Assembly (NCBI GenBank): GCA_037903355.1
Contig: JBAJFE010000014.1
Span: 2,666,001-2,730,000, forward strand
Length of the DNA stretch: 64,000 nt
Reading direction: 5' to 3'
Source of the DNA: Trichuris trichiura
Lineage: Eukaryota > Nematoda > Enoplea > Trichinellida > Trichuridae
The stretch's first letter is position 1, and the number at the start of each line of letters is the position of its first letter. The translations under genes were made by a program, and so were the position numbers. The notes beneath the pieces are model-generated. The model ran no database searches and was not told the origin of the DNA. It saw nothing but the letters and a program-made list of their open reading frames with translations. Positions 9,598 through 18,900 of the stretch are shown piece by piece.

Positions 9598-11835
9598 TCA
9601 ACGGTTTTCCTTGGCTTTTGGCTGTGCGCTTTGGTTATTGGATTTCTTGGAAACTTCAGAGCGCACTGCTTTTTCAAGTTCACAATCTATGAAAGCTGTA
9701 ATTTCGCCTTTGAAAGCGGAGAACTTGCCGTCGTAAATGAGCTGTTTCATAGTTTCGTAGCAAAGCAAATTGTAACTTGCGCTTTCGTAAAAATTGATCA
9801 CATTGGGAAATAGGATGCCGAGAATTTTGAAGATTGGCAAGACAACTACATCCAAGTATTGGATCTGCAACTTGACAATATCAGCTTTACCCCTTTCCAT
9901 GACTGCTCGGGGCTTGCGATCTTTCACCTTCTCCAAATCTCCAAAGGCAAATAGTTCTTCAAAGAAGTGAAAGGCACACTTTTTGCTAATGTCCCAGGCC
10001 ATTACGTGATGAGACATGTAGCAGGCGATCATCAAAAGAGAGCGAAGCAACAAGTGGTGATCGCCATTAGAAGGGTCAATTCCGGTTTCACATAAGTTGA
10101 GCAGTTCGGAGCGGATACGAAAATAGTTACTTAAACGGTTGGCTTGCAGTGCTTCTTTAATAATGCTTAGCGACGTTTCAACGCAGTTCAGTGGCATTTT
10201 TGACAATATATTGGTTTCTCCGAAATTCAGAATGCAAGAAATGTGGTCAAAATTATGACACTTAAAATTAAGATCATTGTCAGATAATGGAATTTCGCCC
10301 ACCAGTTGCAGCTGATCACTGTTTCCATGATAATCAATGCCATGACAAATACATGCGATAAATATGGAGATAAGTTCGATATCACTGAACAGCTGACAAA
10401 GCTGGGGAATTCGTTTCATAAGTATGAAACAAAAATGAGCCGTAATGAAAGCATGGTTCCAATTATGGTAAGGCAAATTTCGATGGGACTTTTGCAAAGC
10501 CAGTAAAAATCGAGCTAACGTTGTTCGCTCAATTTTTAGAGAGGATATAAAGCCTACGTCCGCAAAAATGATCAAACAGGCTTTCAATATTTCATGAGTG
10601 GAAAGATTTTGAGCTGTATACTTTACCATGGTGAAATAAGGGCAGAAGGCTTCGGGCTTCTGGATTTCCCATAGGCTTAAGCTCAGCACTTCTTCTTCGG
10701 CTATTCGCAAACCAGAAAGCGAAAAACGTCTCTCAGACGAGAATGTTACACAATTTTTTTCGTGAAGGTGGTTCAACCATTGCATCTGCAACAGGCAAGA
10801 AGTCAGAAAGGGCTGCAGCTGCTTCACCACGCTTCTTCCAGTATCGCTGAAGCTGTTCACTTTACGGCTCTTTGTTATTTGCAATATTGCCATAATTTGT
10901 GCACCTTTCAGGATTGGAAGCCATAGCCGGTTTTCGGAATCGGTGATCTTTGCAGTCTCACTTCCTACAGCCATAGAATGAAAGAAAACGTCATCGTTCT
11001 GATCGTTCCTCTTAGCCCCAACGGCAGTCATGAAATCATTTCCACCTGTGCTTCTACGTGTAGTCACGTTTCCTATTTGCAAGTTTGACAAAACCTTACT
11101 CAACATTCCTTCATACACAGGGAATCGTTCTTGCTGGATAACCGATTGAAAAAAGTCCGTATTTTTTTTAAAAAATATGAATTCATTTCTCTCATTATCA
11201 ACCCAGTACAGCCTGCAGTCTTCGCACGAAACAAATTCTTTTATCGTTTCGCACACTGTTTCAGCTACGTGGAATTTGCTATCAGGATTTTCAAAAGTAG
11301 CAGTGAACATTTTTAAAATAGACTTAGCAAGATGTACTTGATCTAGTCGTCTCTTTATATCAAGCGAAAGCCCAATTAAAGCTGAAGCAATGTCTACATG
11401 CACTCTAAGCGACTCTGGCTCACTTGTATGACTTTCCGTTGAAGACGAATAAAGTATGAAAAGCATTCCTTTTAGGCAACCATTTTGATCGCTACGGACA
11501 ATATGTAATGTCACCCTAAAGCTCTTGCTTTCTAACTTAAAAATAGCACGCACATAGTGCTGCAAATACTGTGGCATATTTTCAAAGTCAATGTCAGAAC
11601 CTTCTTTAAAACATTGTTCCCACTGTTGTGCCTTTCCCATTTCAATTCCAGAGCTTAACACGTCCGTCCCTACGACATTTACAAAGCATTTGTCTTCTTC
11701 CATAAAGCAGAAGGCGGACTGCTTGCAATTCAGCTCATCGTGCAACCATGAGTTCAAACGTTTTTGCACATTCACCAGCGTCAGGTCAGTGAGCACATTG
11801 CGAAGCAAAGCAACAAAATTAGAGTTTAACGTCAT
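9598..11835 (-). CDS. GAF-domain cyclic nucleotide phosphodiesterase, probably catalytically inactive
   Basis: A 745-residue single-exon frame. Residues about 1-165 and 170-350 look like tandem GAF domains, and about 365-690 form a class I PDE catalytic fold: YHNWNHAF (456-463), CHGIDYHG (497-504), IACYMSH in the third metal motif, and LQIQYLD with the substrate-binding glutamine. The layout matches the GAF-containing PDE2/5/6/10/11 group that hydrolyses cGMP or cAMP. In the family the second motif is HDxxH and the third ACDLS; here Asp is Gly, the following His is Tyr, and the third-motif Asp is Tyr. By comparison with human PDE5 (His617, His653, Asp654, Asp764) two of four metal ligands are gone, so hydrolysis is unlikely; a GAF-based binding or regulatory role is possible. 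The absence of introns is unusual here and suggests a retrocopy. The ATG at 11833-11835 is the first in the frame. Confidence 0.85.
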   Translation of the reverse strand: MTLNSNFVALLRNVLTDLTLVNVQKRLNSWLHDELNCKQSAFCFMEEDKCFVNVVGTDVLSSGIEMGKAQQWEQCFKEGSDIDFENMPQYLQHYVRAIFKLESKSFRVTLHIVRSDQNGCLKGMLFILYSSSTESHTSEPESLRVHVDIASALIGLSLDIKRRLDQVHLAKSILKMFTATFENPDSKFHVAETVCETIKEFVSCEDCRLYWVDNERNEFIFFKKNTDFFQSVIQQERFPVYEGMLSKVLSNLQIGNVTTRRSTGGNDFMTAVGAKRNDQNDDVFFHSMAVGSETAKITDSENRLWLPILKGAQIMAILQITKSRKVNSFSDTGRSVVKQLQPFLTSCLLQMQWLNHLHEKNCVTFSSERRFSLSGLRIAEEEVLSLSLWEIQKPEAFCPYFTMVKYTAQNLSTHEILKACLIIFADVGFISSLKIERTTLARFLLALQKSHRNLPYHNWNHAFITAHFCFILMKRIPQLCQLFSDIELISIFIACICHGIDYHGNSDQLQLVGEIPLSDNDLNFKCHNFDHISCILNFGETNILSKMPLNCVETSLSIIKEALQANRLSNYFRIRSELLNLCETGIDPSNGDHHLLLRSLLMIACYMSHHVMAWDISKKCAFHFFEELFAFGDLEKVKDRKPRAVMERGKADIVKLQIQYLDVVVLPIFKILGILFPNVINFYESASYNLLCYETMKQLIYDGKFSAFKGEITAFIDCELEKAVRSEVSKKSNNQSAQPKAKENR

Positions 11836-14144
11836 TACTCCAAAACGTCGCAGAAAGATTGCACTGATCTAGCAGTTATAAAAGCAGCGAAAGTAACCAC
11901 TGTATGTATAAGCAATTTGTGTCTATAAATTTACTCTAGCAGTTACTGCCAGTGAAACAAAAGCGTGCACACACTGCTTATAGCACCAGTAAGGCATAAG
12001 AAACTTTAAACTAGCAAAAGTGCCTCCTCTCGCTCGGCAACTTACTGCTAAATTTTTTTTTGCCTGCACATACGTATACGCAAATCGTAAAACCATTCGT
12101 GTAGCCTCAAGAAAACATAATCGAACCCTTGACCGCTAAAAGGTATTGAGATCAGCTAGACTCGTTGAGCAGGCTAACTGATGCACAATAATTGCTAGAT
12201 TCTTCGTCAAGTCTGCTAGTTCTAACAACAGTGTCTCAGTTTGTTGAATGCTGAACCTTCCGCGTGTTCCGCGGCGGCTGAAGCCTCAAAATTGTATAAT
12301 ACCGCACGCACAGCCTTATAAAATGGAGCCCCAGTTACTAGTCATAAAGGGCCCCAAAGTTAAACCCTCAAGTTGACATAGAAAGAGCGCTCAAGGTTTC
12401 AGCCAAAGCAGAACACGTGCCCCTTTGTAAAAATACCTTCCAAGCAAAAATGTTAAGCTATGAAAGCAATTTACGATTGAGAAAAAGTAAAGGCGCGCTT
12501 TACATTCGATATAACACAACGTACAATTAGGATTTAAGAGAAGACGCTAGCACGACTTGGTCAAGTTTAATTGATTTTTCTAACTGTTGTTTTCTGCCAT
12601 AAGATGCAAAATATGGTGAACACTTTCTGAATATACATTAAAATGAAGGTGATGTATTAGCCAACAAGTTGTCACGAACTCAATCTGATGGTTGCCACTG
12701 ATGATGAGTGACAGCATACACCCAAAAGCTATGATCAAGAAAAAAATTGAACACAACAATGGGAGCCTACCGTACAGATAAATTTTTTTGAACGCGAAAA
12801 TCTATGGTCTCGTTAAGAAGAATTACGTATTCAACAATGCGCCTCGGTCCTTAAACCATCAAGCGCTTTTAGCGAAATAAATTTCTATTAAGAAGCCACT
12901 GGGCTTTGATGTCATTATAATGAACCAAAGTGAAGCCCACACGCATAGGTTAACCCATATCGAATTTTATCAGAGATACAGTATTCTGGATGGGAACGCA
13001 GGTAGTGAAATAAAACGATGCTCAGGTATCAATCTGCTGCTAGCTCCCCTACAAAATTCAAGGTATGGAGCTCCCCAACAATGCTCCCCAACACTGCTGA
13101 CGACGGAACACGAGCAGTTCCGAAACGTACGGTATACGAATTGTTCTGTATTTTCTCTTACAATTTGCCCATCCATCCGTTGGTAGGGCACTTTGAAGTT
13201 TACTTACAGATACATCCAACAGGCCAAACCCGTGAATCTGAAGATCTACTATGAATATACCAGTCTAATTCAATTAATTCCCTTTGAATATGAAAACCTT
13301 AAGGAACATTCTATTTTGTAAGATTCATCAAAAAATGTATCGATGTATTTCTAGAAGATTTAGTGAACGATAACTGTAAAAATTTTGGCTTCCCGACAGA
13401 TATTTTTGTTCAGCAACACCAAGAACGCTAATGTGGCCTTCGATCTTTCTTTTCAATTTTCTTTCAAAAATTTATCTTATAATTGACCTGGTTTGCGGTT
13501 CAGCGCATGCGCTAAGTCCCTGTCAAGGGTTTGAAAACCAATGAACAGACATAGTCTCCTACTACTTGAAAATCGTAAAAAGCTTCCTCCATACAAAGGA
13601 TAATGAATTCCGATGAGCAGTTGAAAACTTTCGCAAATGCTTTGCTTGAAGGGACTTCTTAGTTTTATTCTACAATTTAAGTTGTAACCGTGCGCTTATA
13701 GTATTTTTGTTTTACTTTTGGACTGTAGACTACAAAATATATCTTAACCAAATTTGTTGAATTTGAGAGCAGTGGAGTGTTTGATCCCTTAAATTAAATA
13801 ATTTGGGTTATCTGTTTCCTATTGACTTTCACCTGAAATGATATGGCGGTTTTGAAAACCGATCTGCTCGATAAGCACAGTCGATGTTTTCTTAATTGGC
13901 GGAAGTTCTTCTATTCGATGAGGGATCAGTTGGTGCTGCGAAAATTCTTGCGCTTGTGGAGAAATCCTTATCCTTGTTCTTTCATGATCATTTCGGCAAG
14001 AGCGCGCTATCAATATTTTACTTGTTAATTTCTTTACAGAATAACTGTGTTTCCGTAAATATAACTTGAATGGTGAACCCTACCGCGTAACGCTGTGAAA
14101 GGTAAATAGGCTTAGTGTTCACTTTCAACATTGTTAGGCTCGTG
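11836..14144. other. Intergenic
   Basis: AT-rich sequence without a recognised gene. It contains the solo pLTR fragment at 13084-13254 (listed separately). The promoters of the divergent PDE (minus) and NTPCR (plus) genes must lie here, but I cannot point to elements with confidence. Confidence 0.5.
13084..13254 (+). repeat. Solo PLE pLTR fragment
   Basis: Matches the second half of the pLTR of copy B, from CTCCCCAACACTGCTGACGA through the end at GATCTACTATGAA. It retains an intact hammerhead-like core (CTGACGA at 13097-13103, stem GGAAC/GTTCC, GAAACGTACGGTATAC). The closing AAAGACATCC palindrome is missing. No body sequence of the element adjoins it. Confidence 0.8.
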
Positions 14145-14801
14145 ATGGATAACGGCAACTTCTATCGGCATTTGTTCATTACCGGTCTACCAGGGGTTGG
14201 TAAAACGACATTAGTATGTCGTCTTTGTGACATTTTACGGCGTGAGTCCGTTCCTTTGCGTGGTTTTTATACGACTGAGGTGCGTGGCAATTACGGCCGA
14301 ACGGGTTTTGAAATTGTAACGGTCGACGGAAGCCGACGGGCAACCTTGGCCACAGTGAAGCCACCGCCAGGCGGCCCATATCCCAACGTGGGAAAATATA
14401 GTGTTATGTTAAATCAGTTCGAACCTCTGGCGCTGGACGTGTTGAAAGGAGATCGTTAGTAATGTGTATTTTGGTTTTCATTTGATCATGTTGTCACTTT
14501 AGTCGACAGCAATTCGTCGACCAAAAATGCCGTTTTCGTTATTGACGAAATCGGAAAAATGGAGCTCACAAGTAGGCCTTTCGGCGATGCAGCTTTGCAA
14601 GTGTTCAACCAACCATCAACGATAGTAATAGCGACTATTCCAGCGAAACCGCTGAAGCAGTTGGAAGTATTTGCGGGAATTCGGCATGGACCATCAGCCA
14701 AGCTCTTCGAGATTACGAAACAGAACCGCGACGCAACACTTCAAACTGTTCACGACTGTGTCAGAAAGGCAATTGCAGCGCTTGGTTTTCCCACTGGCTG
14801 A
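14145..14801 (+). CDS. NTPCR: Cancer-related nucleoside triphosphatase (NTPCR/THEP1 family)
   Basis: Two exons, 14145-14454 and 14503-14801, joined across a 48-bp intron (GTTAGT donor, CTTTAG acceptor) give 202 residues; human NTPCR is about 190. Walker A is GLPGVGKTT near residues 13-21, followed by the family segment RGFYTTEVR and TGFEIVTVDG, and Walker B is FVIDEIGKME at the start of exon 2. The enzyme hydrolyses nucleoside triphosphates slowly in vitro; its cellular role is not settled. An open frame upstream starts with GTG, so I take the ATG at 14145 as the start. An AATAAA signal lies at 14832-14837. The gene appears intact. Confidence 0.93.
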
Positions 14802-14837
14802 GAAGATTCCAGTAATGGAAGATCTGTTATGAATAAA

Positions 14838-15600
14838 TGTACTGTTTTGAGTGTATGTGGGCTGTCTGTCTATACAGCATTGCTGAGATAGTTGGCGGCC
14901 GCTTGATAGTCATTGTGCGCCTGTTCAAAGTGCAAATCACAACGGTAAAATCCAAACCTTTATTCATAATAAATATAAACACGCTGTTACTACGCTCATA
15001 TTTACGATTTACAGCAGTACATTCGAAACAATTGCCGAATCATACTGCATTTGTCAACGGCCGTGACGAAACACCCAGCCTTCTAATACACTTGAGTAAA
15101 TAGTTCTTCGATCGTCAGCACTCTGGCTTTCTAGAGAATAGTCTCTTCACGCCGCTCAAGTCGAGGCGACCTTGAGTGATTAAGCAGGTAAGCAAGGTCC
15201 AGCCATTTTTTTCTTACTGACATTCTAATTTTTTGAGTTAGTGTTAGTCATCCGGCCCTGTTGCATTTTGCCATCCGCTTACACGTTTGGTAAACGTAAG
15301 TCCTTTGGAAAGAGGGGACAGCGGGAGTTACTTTCCCTTAACGAAAAAATGTTCCCCAAGAACATGTGGGTCTAAATTGTTATCGTAGGTCTTATAACGT
15401 TCGTCCTCAGCATTTGGCAACCCGCGGCATCTTTTCCCCGTTATGTCACAAAATTGTTGTGATTGATAATCAGTTTACTGGTGACTCGTGATGGCACGGC
15501 GTGAAAGGCCACTATACTATGGCGGTGGCCATCGGCGTTTCTTCAGTAGAGTGCTGCACGCGTCACTACCGTTGGAACCATAAACAGTATACGACCAATA
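14838..15600. other. Intergenic, insertion target of the BEL/Pao element
   Basis: No gene recognised. The segment ends with CCTAT at 15601-15605, which is one copy of the target duplication of the retrotransposon. Confidence 0.5.
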
Positions 15601-15605
15601 CCTAT

Positions 15606-15841
15606 TGTCACGAACCGAGCCGAAGTCGTGACAAGAGACGAAATACACACAAGGATACGACGTTTACTAGAGCACACGAAAGCGACCGTTCTGTACGACG
15701 ACGACAGACAGAACTTACTTAAGTCTCGTAAGCAAGTAAACACGATGTCAAAATTAGGTAGGCGTTCCGCATGGGCGAACATAGCGACGAAACTTCCGCC
15801 TCATGCTGACAGCCTCGAGCCATACGTTTTCGTTCACGACA
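15606..15841 (-). repeat. 3' LTR of BEL/Pao element
   Basis: 236 bp, TGTCACGAACC to CGTTCACGACA as read on the plus strand; matches the LTR at 21440-21675. It follows the polypurine tract in element orientation. Confidence 0.95.
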
Positions 15842-15855
15842 CACCTCCCCACCGT
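15842..15855 (-). promoter_or_regulatory. Polypurine tract of BEL/Pao element
   Basis: On the minus strand GGTGGGGAGGTG lies directly before the 3' LTR, as expected for the primer of plus-strand DNA synthesis. Confidence 0.75.
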
Positions 15856-15949
15856 TTCCACGTCAGTGGAAACACATACGCGAGCAGTACCTTTGTAACG
15901 GCAAGACAAACGAAAGGATTAAGACGATCGAAATGGGGCGTAGGTGGCT

Positions 15950-18900
15950 TTAACCTAAGCTTTCGATAAGCGCTAAGCGAGTCACGGGTCTTACATAAGA
16001 CCGACTCTTGGTCTTCACCGTGGCGATTCGAACGCGGCCATCAGTGCCTTCGACAATGTGAGTTATACGACCCAGCGGCCAATGTCCACGTGGTTGCTGG
16101 GGTTCGACGATTACCACTACATCACCAACTTTCACGTTGGGAGTGTCCTTTGTCCACCTGGACCTTTGCTGCAGTGTTGGCAAATATTCTTTCCGCCAGC
16201 GCTGCCAAAATCGGTCCACAATCTTTTGCGCGTAGCACCAATGTTTATTCGAAGTGCATTCTTTACCGCAGGTGACGTCTACAGGCACGTTGATATTTGA
16301 TCTTCCTGTCAGAAGCATGAAGGGGGTTAGTGGTTCCGGGTTCGAAGGATCCTCGCCAATGTAGCATAGCGGTCTTCCATTCAGCAATGCCTCAACTTCC
16401 GCAAATATAGTAGCTAAGACTTCGTCTGTGCAATGGTTCCCATGCAAGGTTGCACATAGGGCCCTTTTTGCCACACCGATTAATCGTTCCCAAGCGCCAC
16501 CGAAGTGTGGACCATGGGGAGGCGAGAATTTCCATTTGATACGTAGATCGGCTAGGCTGGTACTCAACCCATCGATATCAACTTCTGACCACTCCTGACG
16601 GAAACATTTTGCTGCTTTCACGAAGCTACTGCCATTATCGGACATTATAATTTTTGGTCGACCGCGACGTGAGATGAACCTCTTTACCGCTTGGATGACG
16701 GAATTCAAATTCAACGACGGAGTCAACTCCAGGTGCACTGCTCGACTTACCAAACAGGTGAATATGCAACCGTACCGTTTTTCGCGACTACGTTTGACAA
16801 TTACCTCGAACGGTCCAAAAAAGTCGATGCCAACGTTGGTAAACGCTGGTGCATGGAAGTCCAGTCGTTCACTCGGCAGATCTGACATCATAATTTGCTT
16901 CGGCACTGCATTCAGTTTACGGCAATAGAGGCATTTGCCTATTACACGCCGTACTAATCGCCGACCGCCAGTAATCCAAAATTCTGCACGCAGATCAGCG
17001 AGGACTCGCTCAGTTCCGGCATGCATTAGGTCGAGGTGACGTTGCCAAACGATTCTGTGTGCTAAGGAGCTTTCGCCTGGTAGAACGACGGGATGTTTAG
17101 TTGACAAGTCGACGTCTGCACGGCGGATCCGCCCGCCAACGCGTATCAAGCCTTGTTCATCCAAAAAAGGGTCGAGTCCTATCAATTTCGACGATTCGTT
17201 GACCTTACGACCTTTTCGCATGTCGGCTATTTCATTGCCCAAAAAACTGTTTTGTACAATACGAACACATAGCCATTGCGCCACCTGGATTTCATCAGCG
17301 TCTAGCGTTTCTGAACCTCCTCTCCGACGATAAGCAAACCGACAAACGTAGGCCATGATGCGCAGAATTCGCTTGTAACTCGAAGTCACGTCAATTAGGT
17401 GCAATACGCAGTTTGTTTCGGCAGCTGACATGGCTCCAACCCATCGAGTTGGTCCCAGCGTCTCGAGCACAGCTTCTTCAGAAAGGCTAGCTATTATATT
17501 CTTCGGCCACGTCGATTCGTGTTCAATCAAAAAGTGGGGCCCAAGGAACCACCGATGTCTATCATGTAGCTTGTTTGCAGGTAATCCTCTTGACGCGTCA
17601 TCAGCCGGATTTAAATTCCCTGGTACATAGCGCCAATTCTTGGCTTCAGAGAATTCTAATATCTCAGCTATACGATGAATAACGAAAGAACGCATTCTAG
17701 CTGGAACGTGCAACCAGTGAAGTACCGTTGTCGAATCAGTCCAGTACACACTACGATCTACGGGCAAACCCATTTCTTGTTTTACAGTATCAACCAGACG
17801 TACGGCCATGACTGCTGCCTGTAGTTCGAGCCGCGGAATCGTTAACGGACGTCGTGGGGCGATACGTGTCTTCGCTATGAGGAAAGAGACGTTAACAGTT
17901 CCGCTGGTACTAATTGTCCTCAAGTATACAACCGCTCCAAAGGCTGTCTCAGACGCGTCAGAGAATGAGTGTAATTCGATTTTCGCAACTTCACTTGAGA
18001 GTGAGAGCCATCTTGGTATTTGCAGAGACCTGATTGAACTGATTTTGGATGACCAATCTTGAAATTCTTGAGACAATTTCTTATCCAAATCCTCATCCCA
18101 ATCAGTATTTAGGCAGATCGATTCTCGCATGAGCAATTTGGCTGTCACTATCACAGGAGCCAGGAAACCGAGCGGATCATAAAGACTCGCGATTGCACTT
18201 AGCATCTGTCGTTTTGTATTTACGTTTCTACTGTCAATGTCTGACGCGAAACGAAATGAGTCTGATCGTTGATCCCATAGTAGACCAAGTACATTCTCAA
18301 GCGGTATGTCGCTCAGTCTTAAGTTGACAATGCCATCTGAACGATCAGTCTCTGGGAAACGTTCCAAGAGTTCCGTCTTACTGGATGACCATTTCGTTAA
18401 GATAAATCCTCCTTCCATAAGCGCCTCTTTCAAGTTTTTTGCGACTCTTGAAGCATCTTCCAGAAACTCGAATGAATCCAAATAGTTGTCGACGTAAAAC
18501 TGTCTCTGGCAGCGCGCAGTTACTCCTGCGGGGGCAAATGTTTCTATGGCGCAATTTAACGCGTACATGCATGATGCGGGAGCGGAGGTCAAACCGAAGA
18601 CCTGCCGGTTCATTTGGTACGTGCGCGGAGCTCCCTCGTCTGAATTGGTCCATAGAAAGCGAAGAACAGACCGGTCAGCTTCAGGGACAGCCACTTGGTG
18701 AAACATTTTTTCCACGTCAGAGACGATCGGAATATTGTATCGACGAAAACGGATTAGTATCCCAACCAAGCTGTTTGTTAGATCTGGTCCTTTAGTCAGG
18801 TGGTCGTTCAAGGACGTGCCGCCAAACTTAGCTGAGGCGTCGAAAACTATTCGAAGTCTGTTCGGCTTATTCGGATGACAGACACCATGATGTGGTAGGT

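Noticed and set aside
14115..14144. Earlier start of the NTPCR frame
   Set aside because: The upstream start would be GTG; the first ATG at 14145 gives the proper family length.
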